64,000 bases of DNA from assembly GCF_002266855.1 (NCBI RefSeq), contig NZ_NGJN01000003.1, positions 124,001-188,000 of the forward strand, read 5' to 3'. The position numbers were made by a program, and so were the translations under genes. The notes under the pieces are model-generated. The model saw only the letters and a program-made list of their open reading frames with translations, did no database searches and had not been told where the DNA came from. The stretch's first letter is position 1. The number at the start of each line of letters is the position of its first letter. Shown in pieces: positions 29,192-37,380 of this stretch. Origin of the DNA: Winogradskyella aurantia (GTDB taxonomy: Bacteria > Bacteroidota > Bacteroidia > Flavobacteriales > Flavobacteriaceae).

Positions 29192-29956
29192 ATGAAAAAT
29201 TTATTATTCGGTTTAGTACTAGTGTTCAGTATTAGCCTCTTTTCACAACGCAACCCCGAAAACGATTACTGGAATTCATGGCGATATACCCCAAAAAAAG
29301 GGATGGTATCAGAATTTGAAGCTGCAGTAGCAAAAAAAATGAAAAAGTTCAATACCTCCCCAGAGACCGGAATTATAACCTATAAAATTGTTACAGGCAG
29401 AAATGCCGGAACTTATGAGCGTGTAGAATCAATGAAATACCCTAAGGACTACGATATCGATCGCTCTGCGGAGGGTGCCTATTGGGATAAGAATGTCTCT
29501 GAATATGTAGAAAGCTCTAGTGGACAAATGCGATGGGATAGAATGAACAACGCTACGAGGAATTGGGATGCTGAGAACCCTGGCCCTCCTTCAAAGTATT
29601 TAGAAAGAACTACGTACGACGTTAAACCCTCTAAAGTGATGCATTTCAGACGATTTATGGATCGGGTTACTAAAATCAGTACGGAAAGAGGCAATAAGGA
29701 CACCCAATTAATGTTTAAATGTATTAGTGGTGGAAGTGAAAATATGTTTGTTGTAGTACGGGGATGGAATAAGTATGGTGATGATTATCGTGGTACCAAT
29801 TCTGAAAACCGATGGGAAGAAGACTATAACAACGAGTATGGATGGGGAAGCTGGGATGAGGACTGGCAAAATTTTCGGGATTCAATTGAAGATTGGGGAG
29901 AAAGGACAGAAACAATGGAGTTAGTGCCTTCTCTCTCTACTGGAATGATGGATTAA
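29192..29956 (+). CDS. Secreted protein of unknown function, two alpha+beta repeats, acidic/aromatic tail
   Basis: I do not recognise a named family. Signal peptide 1-19 (ending LFSQ), then two similar units: A (about 27-85, WNSWRYTPKKGMVSEFEAAV, then ITYKIVTGRNAGTYERVES) and B (about 131-190, YLERTTYDVKPSKVMHFRRFM, then LMFKCISGGSENMFVVVRGW). Each looks like a ferredoxin-like alpha+beta half barrel. The C-terminal 60 residues are rich in Trp, Asp, Glu and Tyr (NEYGWGSWDEDWQNF). It resembles the protein at 27910 in plan though not closely in sequence, and both are single genes with own terminators. Confidence 0.82.
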   Translation: MKNLLFGLVLVFSISLFSQRNPENDYWNSWRYTPKKGMVSEFEAAVAKKMKKFNTSPETGIITYKIVTGRNAGTYERVESMKYPKDYDIDRSAEGAYWDKNVSEYVESSSGQMRWDRMNNATRNWDAENPGPPSKYLERTTYDVKPSKVMHFRRFMDRVTKISTERGNKDTQLMFKCISGGSENMFVVVRGWNKYGDDYRGTNSENRWEEDYNNEYGWGSWDEDWQNFRDSIEDWGERTETMELVPSLSTGMMD

Positions 29957-29978
29957 AATAAAAAAATAAAATTTCAAA

Positions 29979-30012
29979 AGTCTCTTAAATGTTTAAGAGG
30001 CTTTTTTTTTTG
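29979..30012 (+). terminator. Rho-independent terminator after the secreted protein at 29192
   Basis: GTCTCTTAAA pairs with TTTAAGAGGC (one G-T pair) around a minimal loop, followed by a run of nine to ten T residues, 22 bases after the stop codon. Confidence 0.9.
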
Positions 30013-30138
30013 CATAAAATGAAATAACTAGAATAGAATCATTGTACCATAAAATGGAATATTTAAGATCCTTTTAAATTTCAAGGAAAATTTGGTTTTT
30101 CTGATAGCGTAATTTTAGAAAAGAACTTAAAAACAAAA

Positions 30139-30188
30139 ACGCATCTACTATTTCTAGTGATGCGTCCTACTTAGTAGCGGGAACTGGA
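30139..30188 (-). pseudogene. Remnant of a second initiator tRNA gene with its terminator
   Basis: An 18-base block at 30171-30188 (TTAGTAGCGGGAACTGGA on the plus strand) is identical to 30336-30353, the 3-prime end of the functional tRNA plus its first downstream bases, 165 bases away in the same orientation. As after the real tRNA, a hairpin follows on the minus strand: ACGCATC at 30139-30145 pairs with GATGCGT at 30159-30165. The rest of the tRNA is gone. The simplest reading is a tandem duplicate that decayed. Confidence 0.6.
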
Positions 30189-30306
30189 TTAACTCGCTGT
30201 GCTCGTTGGACCACAAATGGGAGCTTGTACAACAAACCAGATTTGAAAAACAGATCTTTATTTTGCTCGCTTTAATTCATAAAACAAGTTTTTGAATCTC
30301 GCTCAC

Positions 30307-30337
30307 AAAAAAACCAGATACAGTGTATCTGGTTTTT
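30307..30337 (-). terminator. Rho-independent terminator of the initiator tRNA gene
   Basis: On the minus strand AAAAACCAGATACA and TGTATCTGGTTTTT style arms form a stem of about 10 pairs, then T residues, two to three bases after the tRNA 3-prime end. Confidence 0.85.
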
Positions 30338-30339
30338 AG

Positions 30340-30412
<73 letters not shown>

Positions 30413-30422
30413 ATGTGGACTG

Positions 30423-30452
30423 CAAATATACAATGCTTTTTAATTTCTACAA
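30423..30452 (-). promoter_or_regulatory. Promoter of the initiator tRNA
   Basis: On the minus strand TTG (30452-30450), a 19-base spacer and TATATTTG (30430-30423) match the Bacteroidota vegetative promoter closely. The tRNA begins 11 bases downstream of the -7 element. Confidence 0.65.
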
Positions 30453-30463
30453 GGATAATAACC

Positions 30464-30499
30464 AAAAAATAACGTCTAAAACTATTTAAACGTTATTTG
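30464..30499 (-). terminator. Rho-independent terminator of the LRR protein gene
   Basis: On the minus strand AAATAACGT pairs with ACGTTATTT around a loop of about 14 bases and continues into a run of T. It lies just after the LRR gene stop and just before the tRNA promoter, insulating the two. Confidence 0.65.
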
Positions 30500-30519
30500 T
30501 AGTAAGATTAAAATTAAAC

Positions 30520-31359
30520 CTAATTATCCTCTTCCTCATCCAGCGTTACAAGCCTACTTTTTGTATCCGCTACATCTAAATCGAAATTAATAATATTTGG
30601 AAGCTTCTCCTTTAAAAACCTATAATCGCCCTTAAAATCATTGTTACTCAATAATAGGGTCTTTAAATTAGTCAGTTGAATTAATTCATTGGGTAATTGA
30701 CCGTAAAATGCATTGTTAGCCAACACGAGTTCTTCTAGTTCGACAAGATTGCAAAGTGATGCGGGTATACCGCCAATTAGTTGATTATCAAAAACGCTTA
30801 AGACCCTTAACGACTTTAGGTGTGAGATATTTTGAGGCAACTTACCCTCGAGTTTATTACTGCTTAGGTTTAAACTTTCAAGATGCACCAAATTACCTAT
30901 GGATTGAGGTATTTCACCAAATAGGTTATTATTGTATAATTCTAAGTATTTTAAGTTGACGAGGTTGCCTATGTCCTGAGTAATGGAATCTTTAATTTGA
31001 TTTGAAAAGAGTTTCAATACTTCAAGATTTATCATTCTATAAAGAGCATTAGGTAACTTACCTTCTATTTGATTAAAACCAAGGTTTAATATTCTTAATG
31101 AGCTTAAACCAGATAGGTCCTCAGGTAAATAGCCCTCCAAGCCATTAAACATAAGATTAAGAGCTACAACCTTATTATGCTCTACGGTTACGCCATACCA
31201 TCTTGATACAGGTTGTTCCATATCCCAGGTGTTGTGCCAAGCGGGTCCGTTGGTTGAATTGTAGAGTGCGACTAGGGCATCTTTTTCGCTTTGAGATACG
31301 TCGGCAAAGGCGAATGAACAAACCAAAACACAGAGAAGCGTTAATTTTGAATTTTTCAT
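30520..31359 (-). CDS. Secreted leucine-rich-repeat protein
   Basis: A 279-residue exported protein. After a signal peptide (MKNSKLTLLCVLVCSFAFA), the cap region SEKDALVALYNSTNGPAWHNTWD resembles the N-terminal cap of plant-type LRR proteins; about eight repeats of roughly 23-24 residues follow (for example LESLNLSSNKLEGKLPQNISHLKS) with the LxxLxLxxNxLxGxIP consensus. It ends in a short acidic tail (DEEEDN) without a type IX secretion C-terminal domain or sorting signal that I can see. A binding role on the surface or in the periplasm is inferred; the ligand is unknown. Confidence 0.9.
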   Translation of the reverse strand: MKNSKLTLLCVLVCSFAFADVSQSEKDALVALYNSTNGPAWHNTWDMEQPVSRWYGVTVEHNKVVALNLMFNGLEGYLPEDLSGLSSLRILNLGFNQIEGKLPNALYRMINLEVLKLFSNQIKDSITQDIGNLVNLKYLELYNNNLFGEIPQSIGNLVHLESLNLSSNKLEGKLPQNISHLKSLRVLSVFDNQLIGGIPASLCNLVELEELVLANNAFYGQLPNELIQLTNLKTLLLSNNDFKGDYRFLKEKLPNIINFDLDVADTKSRLVTLDEEEDN

Positions 31360-31487
31360 ATGAGTAGATTGTCGTGGAGGGGCACTATTGCAGCAATATA
31401 GATACTGATTGTTTTAGCTGCAACTTTTTTCGACGAACCGCAATACAGCCAAATTTATACTCGACTCATTCAAAAAGTTATATCCCA

Positions 31488-31670
31488 CTACTGTTCAATA
31501 CTTTGTGCTTGAAAATCAATAATTTCCGATTGATTAACAACGACTGAGACCTGAATTGGGTTACAGCAAATCTCGCAGTCTTCAATATAGTTTTGGGAAG
31601 GTTGGGACATATCAACAAGCATTGATATCTGCTCCCAACAATAAGGACATTGAAAAAAATATTCTTCCAT
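31488..31670 (-). CDS. CPXCG motif cysteine-rich small protein
   Basis: A 60-residue protein with C8-P-Y-C11 and C32-E-I-C35-C36, the two pairs of a small zinc-ribbon-like fold. It matches the Cys_rich_CPXG family, although the usual Gly after the first CxxC is Trp here. Metal binding is inferred from the paired cysteines; no partner is known. It begins 14 bases after the TolC-like gene, at the end of the RND efflux operon, so it may be expressed with it. Confidence 0.85.
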   Translation of the reverse strand: MEEYFFQCPYCWEQISMLVDMSQPSQNYIEDCEICCNPIQVSVVVNQSEIIDFQAQSIEQ

Positions 31671-31684
31671 ACCTACTTAAGACC

Positions 31685-33010
31685 TTACAATTGAACATTT
31701 AATAACTCACCACTGATTTGCAGTACTATAACCTCTGCCAATTTGGCGTCGTATTTTGCCTGATTTCTTACTAATTCTGCTGACAGCAAGTTGAGTTGGG
31801 CCTGTCTAAACTCAATAGACGTTACTTGACCCAATTTGAATTTCTCTTCGGTTCTGAAAAAATTATTCTTGGCTGTTTTGATGTTTTCTTCCTGTACTTC
31901 AAAAATCTTTAATTTATTCTGGTAATCATCCCAAGCGTTGTTGAAATTGCGCTCAATATCCAGTTTTAATTCCTCCTTTTGAAGTTTTTGGTTTTCAAGG
32001 TCAATTCGCGCATTCTTAACTCTTGTTATGGTACTTCCCCCATCAAATAAATTCCACGTAAGATTTATGCCACCAGACAAACCTACATTTGTCGACACAG
32101 CTACGAACGCTGCCGCATTATTATTGTTTTCATTCCACCCATAACTTCCCACTAAGCCCAATGCTGGCAGATACCCTGACTTATTTGCTTTTAAGGTGAA
32201 CTCGTTAATGGCAATATTCTTTTCATTTTGTAATAACGTTACATTATTCTCATAAAGACGAGTTAAAAGTTCTGCCTTATTTAAATTCATTAAAAAGGTA
32301 ACCGTTGTATCTACCTCAAAGGCATTGGAGATAGCATTACCTGTTACGAAATTAAGGTCCCGCTTAGCATTGATTAAGTTTTGTTCTGCGTTGATAATAC
32401 TGATACTATCATTGTTGATATCTACCTCGGCATTTAAAACATCTAGCTTGGTGTTTCTTCCATATTCAAATTGATATTCAGCGCGCGTTAGTCTATTCTT
32501 TGAGATACCTATTGTTTCCTTTAAGGATTTAAGGTTTTCAGATCGTCTAGCGATATCGTAATAAATACTTAAGAGTTGTGTAATGGTGTTCTCTATGGTT
32601 TCCCTGGCCTGTAACTCGGTAAGATTAAATTCCTCTTTTAAGCGCTTGTAATCATAATAACGGCCTAAACCGTCAAACAGCGTATAATTTAGATTTAGAC
32701 CTGCATTATACCTTGAGCTCTCAGCACCATTTAGTGTGGCATTGTCCCCATTGCTGAACTCCGCTGTAATGTTGTCCCTATTAAAGGTAGCCCCGGCACT
32801 ACCTGTTAAGGTAGGTAAGTATCTTGAATTGAGTACACTTTTGTTATTTTCAGCGACCTCAACGGTATTGGTGGCTATACGAACGCCGAAATTGTTTTCT
32901 AGTGCAAGGGCTATAGCCTCTGAAGTTTCAACTACCTTCTGTGCTGAAGAAAAGAGACCTAGACCCAAGCAAATTCCCGTAAGTAACTGTTTAATACTCG
33001 GCTTCTTCAT
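31685..33010 (-). CDS. TolC family outer membrane efflux channel
   Basis: Outer membrane channel of the tripartite pump encoded here. The 441-residue product has a signal peptide (about 1-24, ending FSSAQ) and two copies of the OEP repeat: SEAIALALENNFGVRIATNTVEVAENNKSVL near the N-terminus with LNLNYTLFDGLGRYYDYKRLKEEF, then the second half with LTWNLFDGGSTITRVKNARIDLENQKLQKEEL. The YTLFDG and WNLFDG strands are typical. Its start lies inside the last 20 bases of the RND gene, indicating coupling. Confidence 0.93.
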   Translation of the reverse strand: MKKPSIKQLLTGICLGLGLFSSAQKVVETSEAIALALENNFGVRIATNTVEVAENNKSVLNSRYLPTLTGSAGATFNRDNITAEFSNGDNATLNGAESSRYNAGLNLNYTLFDGLGRYYDYKRLKEEFNLTELQARETIENTITQLLSIYYDIARRSENLKSLKETIGISKNRLTRAEYQFEYGRNTKLDVLNAEVDINNDSISIINAEQNLINAKRDLNFVTGNAISNAFEVDTTVTFLMNLNKAELLTRLYENNVTLLQNEKNIAINEFTLKANKSGYLPALGLVGSYGWNENNNNAAAFVAVSTNVGLSGGINLTWNLFDGGSTITRVKNARIDLENQKLQKEELKLDIERNFNNAWDDYQNKLKIFEVQEENIKTAKNNFFRTEEKFKLGQVTSIEFRQAQLNLLSAELVRNQAKYDAKLAEVIVLQISGELLNVQL

Positions 33011-36000
33011 GTTGTTCCTTTATTGCGCGTTCAACTTCTTCTTTGGTTATTGATTTACCTGTGGCCAACCACTTTAAACCTACCTTAATATTATTGCTTA
33101 TTGATAATAGCAATGGCAAGGCTAATAACGTAAGAATGGTGGCATAAGCTATACCAAACGTAATAGAAATGGCCATAGGCTTTAAAAATTGTGCTTGTCG
33201 GCTTTTTTCCAGAAGCAGTGGTGCTAAACCTGCTATGGTGGTCAGCGATGTTAAAAAAATTGCCCTAAATCTAGATTTTCCAGCTTCAGCTAAGGCATCG
33301 TTAAAATTAAGGCCTGCTTTTAAATTTGAATTAAACTTTCCAATAAGAACCAAACCATCATTAACCATGATTCCTATTAAGGCAATAATTCCTAACAAGG
33401 ATAGGATATTTAATGGAAACCCTAAAAGTAGATGGCCCCAAGCAACGGCTGTTAAACTAAAAGGTATCAGCAAAATTAATAGCAATGGCTGACTATAACT
33501 TCTAAAGGTAAATGCAATCGTAGCGTAAATTAAAATTATGATAACCAATCCAGCAGAACCAAGAGATTTGCTAAGCTTCTCCTTTTCCCTGTTCTGTCCT
33601 TCAAATGACGCTGTTATTGTGGGATATTTTGATTGAAGCTCAGGAATCACATTCACACGTAAATCGGCCATAACATCTGTATTGCTCGCATTTGGGTCTT
33701 TCATATCGGCAGAAATCTGTATTTCGCGCTGACCTTCCAAATGATTAATTAAAACGTCTCCGCGAGCAATGCTGTACTCTGCAATATCCCTAAGATTTAC
33801 TCTTTCGCCATTTGGTGTTATGATACGCATTTCATCCAAATCATTAATAGAGCCCCTATTGCTCCTATCATAGCGAACCCATACGCGTATTTCATCTTGG
33901 CCTCTTTGAAAACGCTGGGCCTGTACTCCAAAAAATCCTGCCCTTACTTGATTCATAACCGTTCTCAAATCCAAGCCTAATAAATAAGCACTCTGTTTAA
34001 GTTGAAGTCGAATTTCCTTTATACCTGCAGGATCGTTATCCTCTACGTCCTTTAAAACAGGATTGGAATTCATTATTTCCTTTAAGTCAGTTTTGGCTGC
34101 TTTTAGTTCTTCAATATTATTGCTTAATAAAGAGACGGAAATTGGGCTACCACCAAAGTTACTGCCCGAACCAAATGTTAAACGCTCTACACCAACTACA
34201 GGTCCGACTAAATCTCTCAACCTATTGGCAACAGCTAGTGACGTGATTTCGTCTGGACGTTCTTCACCAGGTAGCATGTTTATTCGTAAGGACGCACTCG
34301 AAGAACTGTTTATGACCCTAATGGTATTCTCAACGAGTTCTTTATCTGTGCCTTGCAAATATTGCTCTGTAAATTCTTTATTGACAATTTCTGCCTTGTC
34401 CTCTATCATCGATATAATAGAGTCTGTAATTTTCTCGTTAGTACCGTTGGGCATATCTAAGGTTACGGCAACCTGATCACTTGCTATTCTTGGGAATAAG
34501 GTAACACTGATAATGCCACCTCCAATAGCACCAAATGTAAAAATGAGGAGCGAAATAAATATGCCCACTGCCAGCAGTTTATATTGAAGTACAAACCTTA
34601 ATGTTGGGGCATAAATTTTATCCCTGAGATAGCTCATAAAACTATCTCCATATGTATTGATATCGCGTAATTTTGAGAACAAGCTGTTAATACCATTGCT
34701 GTCCTTATCGCCATCTCTGGTGCGGAGTGCTTTAGAATGTGCTAAGTGAGCAGGTAAGATAATAAGCGCCTCAATTAACGATACGGTTAGGGTGAGAATA
34801 ACTATTACGGAGACTTCTCCAAAAAACTCACCAATACGACTGTCTAGGAATAAGAATGTTGAAAATGCCAAAAGTGTCGTTATAATTGCAGATACGACTG
34901 GAGGAATTACTTCCATTACACCGTCTATGGCTGCTTCAACTGGTTTTTTACCACGTTCATAATGCTGATATATGTTTTCCGCTATAACAATACCGTCATC
35001 AACCAGAATCCCAATGACTATAATCATTCCAAACAGGGACAAAACGTTTATAGTCACATCAAATTGCCCAGCAAAAATAAACATCCCCAAAAAGGAAATG
35101 GGTAATCCAAAAGCTACCCAGAATGCCAATCGTGTATTGAGAAATAAGGATAGGAACAATAGAACCAATATAATTCCTGCAATAGCATTTTCAAACAATA
35201 ATTGGGTTCGTTGCTCTAAGGTTATGGATAAGTCCCTAACAACATCTAAACGAACATTATTGTGTTTCTGGTTATAGTCTTCTATATAATTCTTTACTTT
35301 TTGGGCTGAACTTACCAAATCCTCATTATTTGTACTTGTAACGGTAATATCTACCGATAGTTCTCTATTGAAATAGGTAGCATTTGGTGTTTCTGAAAAG
35401 CGGTCTCTAATAATGGCCACATCCTTTAGCCTCACAATCTTACCGTCTGATGTAGCCTTTACAATAACATTAGAGAGCTCATCTCCATAATATGAGCGAT
35501 TATTTGCCCTGATTAAATATTCCTCAGCTTCTGTTTTTATATTACCCCCCGTTACTAGGATATTAGATTGCCCAACAGCTAATGCCACATCAGCAAAGGA
35601 AGTATTGTAGGCCAACAAGCTGCTTTCATTCACGGCAATTTCAATTTCCTCAAGAGGAAATCCAGAAACCTCAACTTGAGAAATACCATCAATGGCGCGC
35701 AAGTCATTCTCTACTTGTCGACCTATTTGTTTGAGGGTCGCTAAGGGAATATCCTTACCGCTCACCGCAAAACTTATGGTTTGTCTTACTTCTTCCCGTT
35801 TTGAAACAACCAAAGGCTCCATACCTGTTGGATAACTTGGAACCCGATCAACAGCATTCTTCACTTCAAGTAGCATGAAGTCAATATTTTCTCCTTTTTC
35901 AATTTCAACAGTTATTGACCCACTATTTTCTTGCGAAACCGAAGTAACCCTATCTACGCCACGTAGTCCTTTCAGGTTATCCTCTATTTGTAATACAATA

Positions 36001-36188
36001 CCCTCTTCAATCTCTTGTGGTGAAGCACCAGGGTATGTAATATTTATAGTTATAATTTTTGATTCAACTAACGGGAAAAAACTAGATCTTAAGGCGTTAA
36101 AACCTAATAGCCCAAAAACAAAAAATGCACCAATAACTATATTGACAGCAACGTGGTAACGGATAAAAAATGAGATAATTTTTCTCAT
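32991..36188 (-). CDS. RND family efflux permease (HAE1-like)
   Basis: Inner-membrane proton-driven pump of 1065 residues with the AcrB/MexB-type layout: N-terminal TM (residues 10-30), a large periplasmic loop, TM bundle with FGMIIVIGILVDDGIVIAENIYQHYERGKKPVEAA (motif near 395-430, with the paired Asp of the proton relay), second periplasmic loop and second TM bundle with LLGIIALIGIMVNDGLVLIGKFN. Substrate class cannot be read; general drug or dye efflux is more likely than metal because the heavy-metal-type proton motif is not evident. It starts 4 bases after the adaptor gene. Confidence 0.94.
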   Translation of the reverse strand: MRKIISFFIRYHVAVNIVIGAFFVFGLLGFNALRSSFFPLVESKIITINITYPGASPQEIEEGIVLQIEDNLKGLRGVDRVTSVSQENSGSITVEIEKGENIDFMLLEVKNAVDRVPSYPTGMEPLVVSKREEVRQTISFAVSGKDIPLATLKQIGRQVENDLRAIDGISQVEVSGFPLEEIEIAVNESSLLAYNTSFADVALAVGQSNILVTGGNIKTEAEEYLIRANNRSYYGDELSNVIVKATSDGKIVRLKDVAIIRDRFSETPNATYFNRELSVDITVTSTNNEDLVSSAQKVKNYIEDYNQKHNNVRLDVVRDLSITLEQRTQLLFENAIAGIILVLLFLSLFLNTRLAFWVAFGLPISFLGMFIFAGQFDVTINVLSLFGMIIVIGILVDDGIVIAENIYQHYERGKKPVEAAIDGVMEVIPPVVSAIITTLLAFSTFLFLDSRIGEFFGEVSVIVILTLTVSLIEALIILPAHLAHSKALRTRDGDKDSNGINSLFSKLRDINTYGDSFMSYLRDKIYAPTLRFVLQYKLLAVGIFISLLIFTFGAIGGGIISVTLFPRIASDQVAVTLDMPNGTNEKITDSIISMIEDKAEIVNKEFTEQYLQGTDKELVENTIRVINSSSSASLRINMLPGEERPDEITSLAVANRLRDLVGPVVGVERLTFGSGSNFGGSPISVSLLSNNIEELKAAKTDLKEIMNSNPVLKDVEDNDPAGIKEIRLQLKQSAYLLGLDLRTVMNQVRAGFFGVQAQRFQRGQDEIRVWVRYDRSNRGSINDLDEMRIITPNGERVNLRDIAEYSIARGDVLINHLEGQREIQISADMKDPNASNTDVMADLRVNVIPELQSKYPTITASFEGQNREKEKLSKSLGSAGLVIIILIYATIAFTFRSYSQPLLLILLIPFSLTAVAWGHLLLGFPLNILSLLGIIALIGIMVNDGLVLIGKFNSNLKAGLNFNDALAEAGKSRFRAIFLTSLTTIAGLAPLLLEKSRQAQFLKPMAISITFGIAYATILTLLALPLLLSISNNIKVGLKWLATGKSITKEEVERAIKEQHEEAEY

Positions 36189-36192
36189 AGCA

Positions 36193-37317
36193 TTACTCGG
36201 CTTTAGTGTTTTTATAAGGTTTTACCACCATTCCTGAGTATGCTCCTGGAACTGGTTTCTTCAAAATAACTGTACCATCCTTAACACCTTTCAGTACAAC
36301 CTTTTCATCTGAAAAATAAACCGGACTTACTGGAATAGCATCCAACAGGCTGTCCCTAATAATAAAAATCGTATTTCGGTCTGACAATAAATTCCTATCT
36401 ATTTCAATGGCATTATCCTCATCTCGTGCATCTAACTCGGCCGTTAGATACATACCCTCTTTAAGGTCGGGATGACGCACTGTAATAAACGCAGTAATCG
36501 TTTGGGTTGTTAAATCTACACTACCGTTAACTCTTGAAACTTCACCCTCATAAGAATCGGAACCATTCAATGATTTTAATGCGACCTTTTCCCCAACCTT
36601 TAAAAATGGCGCATAGGTTTTAGAAATAGCTACTTCCATTTCATATTCTGAGGTATCAATAAATTCTCCTAATTTCTGGCCATTACGGACAAGGCTACCT
36701 TCAGTTACCAAAGCTTCTGTGAGTATGCCATTAAAAGGAGCATTAATGTAGTATTTAGTGAGTCTTTGCTCTAAATTTTTCACATTGTAATAACTAGATA
36801 CTATACCACGGCCAGTTATAAAATAATTTTCCTTTTCAGAAGTCATTTTAGGTAACTTCGGTGTTGATTTTTCCAAATCAAAACTTACTAAGTACTTTTC
36901 CCACTTTGGATAAATATCAGGGAAATCCAAGCGTAAATCTGGCATTATAGCCGCAATATCATTGTACAAATTACTTTTAGCTGATTGCACAGAAGCATAG
37001 AACTCCGAGGCGTCTATTCTTATCAACGGCTCACCTTTTCTATAGGTTTGTCCGGGTTTAAACAGTTTATTGGAGGCTTTAAAAACGCCTTGGACCTCTG
37101 AGAATAGCTCAACACGTCTTTTAGCTACTGTATTTCCACTGGCGGAAATAACAATAGGTATGGTTGAATTTTTAACTGTATCTACAAATACTAATTTTAC
37201 AACTTTTGAAGGTACAGACTTTTGTTTGTTCTTGTTGGCTATAAGGTTTTTTGAAAATAATATGGCTGCAACAATAAGAACAAAGCCTAAAATGGACAGA
37301 ATAATTTTACGTAACAT
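36193..37317 (-). CDS. RND efflux periplasmic adaptor (membrane fusion protein)
   Basis: Bridges the RND pump and the TolC channel. The 374-residue product has an N-terminal membrane anchor (about 5-24), a barrel-sandwich lipoyl-like domain (VELFSEVQGVFKASNKLFKPGQTYRKGEPLIRID), a short alpha hairpin, and a beta-barrel (EYEMEVAISKTYAPFLKVGEKVALKSL). The hairpin region contains a less usual insertion (about 130-160, DLRLDFPDIYPKWEKYLVSFD). First gene of the adaptor-pump-channel-CPXCG unit. Confidence 0.92.
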   Translation of the reverse strand: MLRKIILSILGFVLIVAAILFSKNLIANKNKQKSVPSKVVKLVFVDTVKNSTIPIVISASGNTVAKRRVELFSEVQGVFKASNKLFKPGQTYRKGEPLIRIDASEFYASVQSAKSNLYNDIAAIMPDLRLDFPDIYPKWEKYLVSFDLEKSTPKLPKMTSEKENYFITGRGIVSSYYNVKNLEQRLTKYYINAPFNGILTEALVTEGSLVRNGQKLGEFIDTSEYEMEVAISKTYAPFLKVGEKVALKSLNGSDSYEGEVSRVNGSVDLTTQTITAFITVRHPDLKEGMYLTAELDARDEDNAIEIDRNLLSDRNTIFIIRDSLLDAIPVSPVYFSDEKVVLKGVKDGTVILKKPVPGAYSGMVVKPYKNTKAE

Positions 37318-37380
37318 ACTTGCATGGTCAATGAGACAGCAAAGTTACCTATATCAAAAAGCTATGCAGTTAAAATAATC

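Larger units (their letters stand above)
29957..30339. other. Intergenic region, 383 bases, with terminators and a tRNA remnant
   Basis: Contains the plus-strand terminator at 29979, the degenerate tRNA end at 30139-30188 and the tRNA terminator at 30307. The stretch 30189-30306 shows no further recognisable feature. Confidence 0.7.

Noticed and set aside
30171..30188. Second functional tRNA
   Set aside because: Only the last 14 bases of the tRNA are present; no D arm, anticodon arm or T loop follows, so it is treated as a remnant.
31388..31423. TTGCAGC ... GCTGCAA inverted repeat followed by six T
   Set aside because: The loop is 22 bases, the stem 7 pairs, and it is oriented to end plus-strand transcription where no plus-strand gene exists.
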